Assembly (NCBI GenBank): GCA_016222925.1 | Contig: JACRQB010000273.1 | Location: 1-5,974 of the forward strand | Reading direction: 5' to 3' | Length of the DNA: 5,974 bases | From: Nitrospirota bacterium | GTDB lineage: Bacteria > Nitrospirota > Nitrospiria > Nitrospirales > Nitrospiraceae | Notes under the pieces: model-generated | Told to the model about the DNA's origin: nothing | The model's database searches: none | What the model saw: the letters and a program-made list of their open reading frames with translations, nothing else | Part shown: one piece after another, positions 1 to 4,341 of the stretch | Numbering within the stretch: the stretch's first letter is position 1 | Layout of the letters: each line of letters opens with the position of its first letter | Position numbers and translations under genes: made by a program

Positions 1-147
1 ATCTCGAATCGAGGCGATTCGACGATCCTCACCTTCAATGTGTTCCGTGCTGCTGTCCTGAATGCGGATGTCGCCGTACTCCGCACCCGCTGCCGCAATG
101 CGCTTCAGCGCAAGCTCGGCAAATTCGTCCCAGGTCGGAGAGCTCAT
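1..147 (-). CDS. TldD/PmbA-family protein, N-terminal 49 codons (runs off the left edge)
   Basis: Partial gene, open from its ATG at 147 to the window edge. The visible protein begins MSSPTWDEFAELALKRIAAA and continues GAEYGDIRIQDSSTEHI and EDRRI. This matches the N-terminal segment of TldD, where a helix is followed by a 'YGDLYFQ..' strand and an acidic-arginine pair. TldD/TldE (PmbA) proteins are cytoplasmic zinc metalloproteases that trim modified or unfolded peptides such as microcin and CcdA-type substrates; the HExxxH catalytic motif would lie beyond this window. The ATG is preferred over the in-frame GTG four codons upstream because GAGAG lies 8 nt before it. A sigma70-type promoter lies just upstream at 183-212. 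The rest of the gene is needed to tell TldD from TldE or from a stand-alone homologue. Confidence 0.72.
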   Translation of the reverse strand, partial: MSSPTWDEFAELALKRIAAAGAEYGDIRIQDSSTEHIEGEDRRIASIRD

Positions 148-182
148 GGTGATCACTCTCAAATTAAATGACGGGATGGGTC

Positions 183-212
183 AGTATAACAGGTGAGAAG
201 GAAAACGGTGAA
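183..212 (-). promoter_or_regulatory. sigma70-like promoter for the TldD-family gene
   Basis: Read on the minus strand, TTCACC (-35, 212-207) is followed after 18 nt by TATACT (-10, 188-183). It lies 35 nt upstream of the start codon at 147. The -10 box is close to consensus and the -35 is weak. The position between the cupin stub and the TldD start suggests the gene has its own promoter rather than depending on the accessory region upstream. Confidence 0.5.
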
Positions 213-236
213 AGTATGAGGAGCGAACGAACGAGA

Positions 237-338
237 TCAGCTTTGCATCGCCGAGTTTGACGCGAACACCGTCACCTCTGTTCCCACCACATTCAAAGCC
301 GGCTCATGCTGATCGGGCCTCAAAACAAGCGGGCGGCT
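237..338 (-). pseudogene. Cupin-like protein, N-terminal fragment (stub A)
   Basis: One minus-strand frame reads RPLVLRPDQHEPALNVVGTE then VTVFASNSAMQS before a stop at 239-237. This is clearly the same sequence as the start of stub B at 1476-1387 (VLRPDQYEPALSVVGTQ..VTVLASN). From memory it resembles the beginning of small cupin-domain proteins, in which the metal-binding histidine strands follow shortly afterwards. Here the homology ends right after CAAAGCT, so no cupin core survives. No in-frame start with a ribosome binding site is visible: the nearby ATG at 352-350 is out of frame, so the 5' end is damaged too. It lies between yggL and the TldD promoter. That it is a stub is well supported by the second copy; the cupin assignment is moderate. 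Confidence 0.55.
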
Positions 339-399
339 GGAGCTGACATTGCTTTGAATGACCAAGAAACGTTCGACCGCCGCTTCGTTACATCCCATG

Positions 400-791
400 G
401 TTCGTCGACCATATCATGTATGTACGCGAGGATCGAATGGCGCGCCGTTCACGACCAACCGTACCACGCGTCACGTATCGAGCCTGCATTTGCCGCGAGA
501 ATCCGCGGGTGTTCGCGGAGCCATTCGAGTACAGCATCACGATCATCCGTGGTTGCTGATCCGCGAAACTGGCCTTGCACGATCCCGGACCACGTGTAGT
601 GTCCGCCCCCGCCATATTGTAGGTTCCTTGATTCGATCATGTCGATGAACTCGTCGGTCACCACATCAAGTTGATCTTGAGTGAGCAACGAATCCACTTC
701 GAACCTCACCTCGAAGCACTCCTCCTGGAACTCGCCGATCCGGCATTTCTTTCGAAGGCGTTTCTTCATACACGACTTCCTATCGACGAAC
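400..791 (-). other. Possible degenerate yggL gene cassette bounded by a 9-bp inverted repeat
   Basis: On the minus strand GTTCGTCGA (791-783) directly follows the attI-like block, and its exact complement TCGACGAAC (408-400) lies about 40 nt after the yggL stop. An integron cassette shows this arrangement: the bases after the recombination point pair with the R'' box at the end of the same cassette. However, 791-785 departs from GTTRRRY. The roughly 45 nt below 400 also show no convincing attC hairpin. I therefore treat this as a candidate, possibly an eroded cassette. Confidence 0.28.
449..769 (-). CDS. yggL: YggL-family 50S ribosome-binding protein
   Basis: A 106-residue protein, matching the usual length of about 105-110 for YggL (DUF469). 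It has the basic N-terminus MKKRLRKKCRIGEFQE, the EFQE motif, an acidic central helix (VVTDEFIDMIESR), the GGGGHYTW turn and a C-terminus ending DAWYGW, all typical of the family. E. coli YggL binds the 50S ribosomal subunit and is thought to influence assembly or activity; it is cytoplasmic. The start is supported by AGGAAG 6 nt upstream. The gene is alone, preceded at once by an attI-like block (from 791) and followed by a cupin stub. This is an unusual setting, because proteobacterial yggL commonly sits near trmB/mutY. It may be a captured extra copy. Family assignment is strong; the specific role here is inferred. Confidence 0.88.
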   Translation of the reverse strand: MKKRLRKKCRIGEFQEECFEVRFEVDSLLTQDQLDVVTDEFIDMIESRNLQYGGGGHYTWSGIVQGQFRGSATTDDRDAVLEWLREHPRILAANAGSIRDAWYGWS

Positions 792-843
792 TATGTTTAG
801 GCCGATCGGCATAAGAACCGGGTCTGCCAGTTCCTGTCCGCAC
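791..843 (-). repeat. attI-like 52-bp block, left copy
   Basis: About 52 bp shared with 3517-3568 in the same orientation. It begins on the plus strand with the identical stretch ctatgtttaggccgatc, then one differing base, then gcataag, and is followed by about 25 bp of weaker match. On the minus strand it ends CGGCCTAAACATA immediately before GTT. This resembles the class 1 integron attI1 junction as I remember it (CCTAAAACAAAG|TTAGGC). It lies just upstream of yggL, as the right copy lies just upstream of the pYEATS gene. No integrase gene is adjacent. Confidence 0.5.
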
Positions 844-948
844 AACACGCCACTACGTATTCACAAACGATACTTCATACTCCTTCCCGTTTCAATAAGT
901 CGTGTCCGATCACCCATTTATGGAAGGTTCTTAGGCGGATCGGCCTAA
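797..948. repeat. 23-bp inverted repeat enclosing a 106-bp gene-free spacer
   Basis: The arm at 797-819 and the reverse complement of 926-948 agree at 21 of 23 positions, sharing TTAGGCCGATC, GC and TAAGAACC. The left arm is also part of the 52-bp attI-like block. Each arm is itself close to an 18-bp palindrome of the form TTAnGC(C/G)GATC(G/C)GCnTAA. The 106-bp interior has no convincing ORF. This could be a short non-autonomous element, a pair of recombination sites in opposite orientation, or an operator pair. There is no visible target duplication and no transposase. Confidence 0.5.
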
Positions 949-1138
949 CACTGACCTTCGACTCAGAGCTAACTCTGGGAAACGGGCCGCTACTTGCCTT
1001 TAAGATAGACACGTTGAAAAGCTGTAGCGCCGCTCATCACGCTCGTTGACAACCGACAAGCGTACTCCTACCCTTCCATCAGACAGGCCCGCCGTTTTAC
1101 AATTAGGTAAGGTTGGTCTCTATAGCGGAGGGTTCCTC
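820..1138. other. Intergenic region between the left attI-like block and hicB
   Basis: No coding sequence is supported here. It holds the spacer and right arm of the 23-bp inverted repeat. It also has a small hairpin at 964-977 (CAGAG/CTCTG around CTAA) and weak plus-strand promoter candidates for hicB. These are TTGACA at 1047-1052 with TACCCT 17 nt later, and an isolated TACAAT at 1098-1103. None is strong enough to call alone. Confidence 0.4.
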
Positions 1139-1351
1139 ATGCAACAGAATTATACGGCTGTGATCAAACAAGATGCCGGGTGGTGGATTGGCTGGATCGA
1201 GGAAATACCGGGTGTGAACTGTCAGGAGCAGAGCCGTGAGGTATTAGTAGAGACGCTCCGAGTCACTCTACGGGAAGCACTGGAACTCAATCGTCAGGAA
1301 GCGTTAGGCGCCACCGGTGAAAATTTTGAGGAAGCCTCCATCGCGGTATGA
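1139..1351 (+). CDS. hicB: HicB-family antitoxin (solitary)
   Basis: A 70-residue protein beginning MQQNYTAVIKQDAGWWIGWI and continuing EEIPGVNCQEQSREV and LRVTLREALELNR. This is the short HicB fold: a beta hairpin with the 'GWxGWIEEIPGVNCQ' strand-turn, then a 'VTLREALEL' helix. HicB normally neutralises HicA, a small dsRBD-fold mRNA interferase. No separate DNA-binding domain is present. The ATG at 1139 is chosen because GGAGG lies 7 nt upstream; an earlier ATG at 1046 would add a 31-residue tail outside the family. The stop codon overlaps a new ATG (ATGA at 1348-1351), the usual coupling to hicA, but that toxin frame breaks after four codons. It is the only supported plus-strand gene here and appears to be an antitoxin whose toxin was lost. 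Confidence 0.8.
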   Translation: MQQNYTAVIKQDAGWWIGWIEEIPGVNCQEQSREVLVETLRVTLREALELNRQEALGATGENFEEASIAV

Positions 1352-1386
1352 AAGGTGAGTAGCTGCTTCGGCATTAAGGCATCCGC
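1348..1386 (+). pseudogene. hicA toxin remnant, first codons only
   Basis: The ATG overlapping the hicB stop reads, in one frame, M-K-G-E-stop-L-L-R-H-stop. HicA toxins commonly begin 'MKRxELLRHL..', so the spacing and the LLRH block fit a hicA start carrying two nonsense changes. Recognisable sequence then ends where the oppositely oriented cupin stub begins (about 1387). The match is short, so this rests largely on the ATGA coupling and on position directly after hicB. Confidence 0.42.
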
Positions 1387-1476
1387 GTTGGACGCTAACA
1401 CCGTCACCTGTGTTCCCACCACACTCAATGCGGGCTCATACTGATCTGGTCTCAAGACAAAGGATCGAACGCTCAT
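1387..1476 (-). pseudogene. Cupin-like gene, 5' end only (stub B), start of a truncated third cassette
   Basis: The ATG at 1476 has AGGAGG 10 nt upstream and opens a frame reading MSVRSFVLRPDQYEPALSVV then GTQVTVLASN. This is the same N-terminus as stub A, but here with an intact start. Homology stops near 1387. The frame then runs antisense through the end of hicB to a stop at 1296-1294, giving a 60-codon ORF whose second half is not family sequence. The conserved histidine-bearing cupin strands are absent, so it is non-functional as a cupin. It lies 49 nt after the attC1 recombination point, the normal leader length for a cassette gene. It was therefore probably the first part of the next cassette in the array. 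Confidence 0.55.
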
Positions 1477-1519
1477 GACCTCGCAGCCTCCTACAAAGAT
1501 GGAGATTATGTGCCGTGCC

Positions 1520-1578
1520 GCATAACGTTTGAATTGGTGCGGCACCCACAGGGGTCCGCACCAATGAATAGTTAGAGC
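1520..1578 (-). other. attC recombination site (attC1), end of the two-gene cassette
   Basis: A 59-bp site reading on the minus strand from R'' GCTCTAAC (1578-1571) to R' GTTATGC (1526-1520). Between them ATTGGTGCGG pairs perfectly with CCGCACCAAT, then ACCC pairs with GGGT around a CTGT loop. One unpaired G sits on the right arm, the extrahelical base typical of attC. The R'' box begins 1 nt after the HEPN-gene stop. R'' is the exact complement of GTTAGAGC at 2872-2865, the other end of the same cassette. Confidence 0.8.
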
Positions 1579-1579
1579 T

Positions 1580-2323
1580 TCATTTGAAGACGATTCCAAC
1601 CAAGTCCTCGATGAAGCTGCTGACCTTCTTCTCGCCAATCTTGTATTTCCCTGGATGCCCGCACTTATTCCTAAGATCCAAACAGTCCTCCAAGACGGAC
1701 CTTTGATTCTTATCTAGGAGGCCAAGTTCTTGGAGTGAAAGAAGCAGGACCGACTCCTTGACGAGAACCAGGTCATCTGCTTTTTGGATCGGTTTTGCCT
1801 TTGGGTCAAACTTCACCACGGCCTTTGAAACATTTGCGGGGCCACAGGAAAACGCGTCGTCACGTAGTTTCTTAACCGCGCCAGCCCATAAAAATACGAC
1901 TGTCGCCCTCAGAGCGTTAACCTGAAGGCACTTAATGGATTCCAGTAAGTAGTCGACCACGTCAGGATCTGTGAGGGCAGACACAAGCTGCTTGAGAGAA
2001 GAAACGTCATTTTCAATTTCGACGTCATGGGCGGGAAGACCAACAAGCCCTCTTACGTGTTCTAGGCCGGTTGTTGTTAGCCTCCAAACGAACCGATTGC
2101 CGTCCTTGCCGACAGCGTCAACGTAAGGCGCAGATTTCGATAACGTGTCTGCGAGATTGAGTTTGGCAGCTTTGGGGACCCTTGCGCGGTTCATAAGGAT
2201 GCGGAGCGCTTCCACTGTGAGCGGCTCTCCTTTTTCGAAGCGCTCATGAAAATACATCGCTGCGAGGCAAAGCTCCCTAATGGAATGGGACCTAAGGGGA
2301 TGGAGAAACTCGACCAGGGTCAT
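1580..2323 (-). CDS. Winged-helix + HEPN-like protein (candidate RNase effector)
   Basis: A 247-residue protein, not assigned to a named gene. Residues about 15-95 look like a winged-helix domain: LTVEALRILMNRARV, then LNLADTLSKS, then FVWRLTTTG. Residues about 120-247 are helical, with NALRATVVFLWAGAVKKL, an acidic 'KADDLVLVKE' segment, and RNKCGH at 218-223. The last fits the R-x4-6-H motif of HEPN domains, many of which are metal-independent RNases in toxin-antitoxin, abortive-infection and CRISPR-associated systems. No signal peptide or membrane segment is seen, so it is presumably cytoplasmic. The ATG lies 3 nt after the stop of the upstream gene, so the two are cotranscribed and probably translationally coupled. 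It is the last gene of cassette 1 and its stop abuts attC1. The HEPN call rests on the motif and helical context; RNase activity is inference. Confidence 0.65.
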   Translation of the reverse strand: MTLVEFLHPLRSHSIRELCLAAMYFHERFEKGEPLTVEALRILMNRARVPKAAKLNLADTLSKSAPYVDAVGKDGNRFVWRLTTTGLEHVRGLVGLPAHDVEIENDVSSLKQLVSALTDPDVVDYLLESIKCLQVNALRATVVFLWAGAVKKLRDDAFSCGPANVSKAVVKFDPKAKPIQKADDLVLVKESVLLLSLQELGLLDKNQRSVLEDCLDLRNKCGHPGKYKIGEKKVSSFIEDLVGIVFK

Positions 2324-2326
2324 TTG

Positions 2327-2842
2327 CTAATCTTTCGGGATAGCCTTGTTGCCCTTTTTCACCTTATATGCTTCTTTCAAAGAGGTCTCTCCACTTACTG
2401 TCGGCTGCCACCCTTTGCCTTGTTGATTGAAGAGGCTCTTGCCATTCCTTTTCGCCTGCCTCATGGTGTTATCAGGCCGCCCGGGTATTACCAAACCACA
2501 GGAATCCCCGAGTTCTTTAATCTCTTTCACAGTCATTGGATAGACCCCGTAGGTCGAATACAGCCATGCGGCAAGCAACAGGACGTTATCAGCTGGTTTC
2601 TTATGTTCATATGCCTTGATGAAGTCGGCAAGCTCAGTGGGGGCGTCCTTGCCGGTTTCAGTACCAGCATTGGACTGTTCATTGTCATCCTCGTCCTTGG
2701 GCTTTTGGGTTGCCTTTTCGCCAAAGTACCGTAGTCGAAGCATTTCGAAAGCTGCAGCTCGCATCGATGGATCGAGCTTCGCCACGAACTCGCTGATCTC
2801 AAGCAGTTTGGCTTTCAGTTCTTCGATACTTTTCTTATCCAT
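2327..2842 (-). CDS. Helical/winged-helix protein, first gene of the two-gene cassette
   Basis: A 171-residue protein of unknown function. Residues 1-42 form an amphipathic helical region (KSIEELKAKLLEISEFVAKL, then RAAAFEMLRLRYF). A low-complexity acidic linker covers about 45-68. Residues about 70-155 resemble a winged helix: LAAWLYSTYGVYPMTVKEI, then IPGRPDNTMRQAKRNGKSLF, then GKGWQPTVSGE. This part parallels the N-terminal domain of the HEPN partner, with TV-E/K at a helix start, an N-x-x recognition-helix pattern and a W..T..G wing. The start at 2842 is chosen because AGGAG lies 8 nt upstream; longer in-frame starts would run back through attC2. It could be the regulator, sensor or antitoxin of its partner. 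That role is inferred from the operon only. Confidence 0.6.
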   Translation of the reverse strand: MDKKSIEELKAKLLEISEFVAKLDPSMRAAAFEMLRLRYFGEKATQKPKDEDDNEQSNAGTETGKDAPTELADFIKAYEHKKPADNVLLLAAWLYSTYGVYPMTVKEIKELGDSCGLVIPGRPDNTMRQAKRNGKSLFNQQGKGWQPTVSGETSLKEAYKVKKGNKAIPKD

Positions 2843-2865
2843 CGCCGTTACTCCTAGAATTGGGG

Positions 2866-2928
2866 CTCTAACGTCGGCGCTAAGGGGCATGCCGCTTGCG
2901 GCGCGTCCCCTTGAGCGCCTGGCTAGCC
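2866..2928 (-). other. attC recombination site (attC2), end of the pYEATS cassette
   Basis: A 63-bp site. On the minus strand GGCGCT and AAGGGG pair with CCCCTT and AGCGCC across 12 bp, with one extrahelical C between the left halves. An apical GCCGC/GCGGC stem follows. R' is GTTAGAG (2872-2866). R'' is GGCTAGC (2928-2922), one base off GGCTAAC, the complement of GTTAGCC at the start of this cassette (3517-3511). The site overlaps the last 15 codons and the stop of the pYEATS gene. Confidence 0.78.
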
Positions 2929-3516
2929 TGTGCGTCGAATACACGGCCCATTTCAAAGTCGATGTAGCGATGGAGCCGAATGACGCGACCGTCCTTCATC
3001 TTGACTCGGCAAACACACAGGAAGGGGCCATAGGCAGAAGTGGAAATGCCGAGGAGGCCGTCTTTAGGCATTTCACGAAAGACCCGGTTTCCCCAATGTG
3101 CGCCTAAGAAGAACTCTGCGTACTCGACATCCGCCTTGAGGTCTGCCTTGTGACGGACCAAGAAAATGAAGATGTCGTAAACCTGACCTTGGTCCGAGGA
3201 AGGTTCAATGACGTGAGCCAAGAACAGCCCGGAGTTTGCCTCGTAAATACCGTCACGCTCCTTCGACCAGTCATCAGGCGCTGGAGTGGATGAAGGCGCC
3301 TGAGACGGAGCGACCTTTTCAAGTGACATCAGATCTTGGCCGAGTTCGAAAGGGCCAGCCTTGATGGGGCTGCCCGACTCAATACGAGAGCGGAAGGCCT
3401 CAAGCAAACCCTCGATGTATGTGCCGAAGCGGTACAGCACGTAGCCAACCAGCCCAACCCAGGCCAGCGTTTCTACAAGTGAGAGCCACTCTTTCATGTC
3501 GCGGTGAGCAGGCTAA
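2872..3516 (-). mobile_element. Integron gene cassette 2 (pYEATS gene, 645 bp)
   Basis: The unit runs from TTAGCC.. at 3516, just after the attI-like core, to the G of the attC2 R' at 2872. It holds one gene. Its ends complement each other at 6 of 7 positions (GTTAGCC against GGCTAGC), the mismatch lying in the normally invariant AAC of R''. That change might lower the mobility of this cassette. Confidence 0.68.
2880..3497 (-). CDS. Membrane-anchored pYEATS-domain protein
   Basis: A 205-residue protein. Residues about 5-25 (LSLVETLAWVGLVGYVLYRF) form one membrane segment. A juxtamembrane stretch follows (SRIESGSPIKAGPFEL), as seen in many bacterial membrane-tethered cytoplasmic domains. After a Pro/Ser linker (about 62-75), residues about 106-182 match the prokaryotic YEATS pattern: YDIFIFLVRHKADL, then VEYAEFFLGAHWGN, then SAYGPFLCVCRVKMKDGRVI and LHRYIDF. 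pYEATS domains are immunoglobulin-fold modules predicted to recognise modified ligands and are often found in conflict-associated proteins. The gene follows the attI-like core and is the only gene of cassette 2. Its basic tail (KGTRRKRHAP) and stop are encoded by attC2. No strong Shine-Dalgarno precedes the ATG. The ligand is unknown. Confidence 0.68.
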   Translation of the reverse strand: MKEWLSLVETLAWVGLVGYVLYRFGTYIEGLLEAFRSRIESGSPIKAGPFELGQDLMSLEKVAPSQAPSSTPAPDDWSKERDGIYEANSGLFLAHVIEPSSDQGQVYDIFIFLVRHKADLKADVEYAEFFLGAHWGNRVFREMPKDGLLGISTSAYGPFLCVCRVKMKDGRVIRLHRYIDFEMGRVFDAQASQALKGTRRKRHAP

Positions 3517-3568
3517 CTATGTTTAGGCCGATCCGCATAAGCGCGGGACCTGCTAATTTTTGTCTGGA
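3517..3568 (-). repeat. attI-like 52-bp block, right copy
   Basis: Direct copy of the block at 791-843. On the minus strand it ends GGATCGGCCTAAACATA then GTTAGCC, where GTTAGCC satisfies the R' rule GTTRRRY except for one position. It is very close to the class 1 attI1 junction as remembered (TCGCCCTAAAACAAAG|TTAGGC). It separates the TraT gene stop (3569) from cassette 2, so it sits exactly where an attI, or the right half of one, is expected. No integrase gene lies next to it. Confidence 0.55.
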
Positions 3569-4339
3569 CTAAAACAGTCCCGCAATGCCGGTGGCGATCT
3601 TCTCTTGCACGATGGGCGTAGCTTCGGGAATGTCGATGGATTTTTGCCGGACGTGGCCCACCATCCGCATCTGCTGCACTTTCGGACCGGCTACGACTTG
3701 ACCGCCCACCGGCTGGCCAAGCGGTTTCCCCATTTTGCGATCAGTGATTTGCACATCCGTCACGCAGAGGTAGATCACCCCGTCCTCTTTCGGAGCTTGC
3801 TGCATCTGCATGCCGGGCATCCCGCCAAAACCCGCGCCTCCGCCGCTCATGGCCATGGCATGCCTCATCATGGCACTCATGTCCGGCATGCCTCCACCCA
3901 TTGGCATCCCGCTCATGCCAGCCATACTCATAGAGGGATCACCGCCGATTGCATTGACCGAGGCCATAACGGTTCCCCCGCTGCTGACACCTGCTCCGAA
4001 TCCGGCCTTCGCCACCTGTTCGGGCGTCACGCCCTCTGCGGCTTTATGACAATAGACCACCTTGGCCTGAATCCAATAATTCGCTTGTTGGGGATCGGCG
4101 GATACTTGGTAGCCTTTGGTGGTCAGCTTGGTCTGAATGTCGGTGAGGGTAACCAGTTGGTTCTCTGAAATATTTCGTAGCTGGAGATAGGCCGTGCGGT
4201 GCATGCTGGGATCGAGAAAGACCGTGTTGCTGTTCATGAGGCCGGATCGGATGATGTTGGAACAGCCGGTGGTCAGTTCGAGCAGCAGCAAGATCATGAG
4301 GAGTGAGAGGTAAGGCGTGAGGCGATTATGCGAAGGCAT
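3569..4339 (-). CDS. TraT-family outer-membrane lipoprotein with a Met/Gly-rich insert
   Basis: A 256-residue protein. A hydrophobic N-terminus (LSLLMILLLLELTTGCSN) ends in a likely lipobox with Cys26, although Thr at -3 is not the usual residue. TraT landmarks follow: NSNTVFLDPSMHRTAYLQLR, then KLTTKGYQVSADPQQANYWI, then LCVTDVQITDRK, and a C-terminal EATPIVQEKIATGIA. F-plasmid TraT is an outer-membrane lipoprotein for surface exclusion and complement resistance. Here the central region that is hydrophobic and Gly-rich in TraT carries about 14 Met between residues 136 and 179, with Gly and a few His. The ATG lies 2 nt after the stop of the upstream TraT paralogue and has no Shine-Dalgarno of its own, implying translational coupling. 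Chromosomal role unknown. Confidence 0.78.
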   Translation of the reverse strand: MPSHNRLTPYLSLLMILLLLELTTGCSNIIRSGLMNSNTVFLDPSMHRTAYLQLRNISENQLVTLTDIQTKLTTKGYQVSADPQQANYWIQAKVVYCHKAAEGVTPEQVAKAGFGAGVSSGGTVMASVNAIGGDPSMSMAGMSGMPMGGGMPDMSAMMRHAMAMSGGGAGFGGMPGMQMQQAPKEDGVIYLCVTDVQITDRKMGKPLGQPVGGQVVAGPKVQQMRMVGHVRQKSIDIPEATPIVQEKIATGIAGLF

Positions 4340-4341
4340 GA

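Larger units (their letters stand above)
1526..2871 (-). mobile_element. Integron gene cassette 1 (two genes, 1346 bp)
   Basis: The cassette is delimited by the G|TT cut points of two attC sites. It starts TTAGAGC.. at 2871 and ends with the G at 1526. Its first bases plus the preceding G (GTTAGAGC) complement its terminal R'' (GCTCTAAC) over 8 of 8 bases, the signature of a unit that inserted as a circle. A 29-nt leader precedes the first ATG. Both genes face the same way and the second ends at the attC. Confidence 0.75.

Noticed and set aside
355..408. attC hairpin after yggL
   Set aside because: Apart from the 9-bp R''-like complement, no paired arms with extrahelical bases could be drawn.
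306..648. Plus-strand ORFs opposite yggL
   Set aside because: Antisense to a gene with clear YggL motifs, and no ribosome sites or family features.
1046..1138. Longer hicB start at ATG 1046
   Set aside because: It adds a 31-residue leader outside the HicB family and lacks a ribosome site, while ATG 1139 has GGAGG at ideal spacing.
1514..1544. 8-bp inverted repeat GTGCCGCA/TGCGGCAC as a terminator
   Set aside because: It is formed by part of the attC1 arm and its flank, and no T-run follows.
2843..2956. Longer start (2956) for the first cassette gene
   Set aside because: It would place the start inside the previous gene and translate through attC2; ATG 2842 has AGGAG upstream and lies inside the cassette.
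2246..3107. Plus-strand ORFs opposite the cassette genes
   Set aside because: They overlap better supported minus-strand genes and cross cassette boundaries; composition looks like antisense.
3569..3584. GGACT/AGTCC hairpin at the end of the lipoprotein TraT gene as a terminator
   Set aside because: Only a 5-bp stem with the T-run in the loop rather than after it.
3560..4168. His-rich plus-strand ORF opposite the Met-rich TraT gene
   Set aside because: The many His residues are the complement of ATG codons (CAT) in the Met-rich segment of the real gene.
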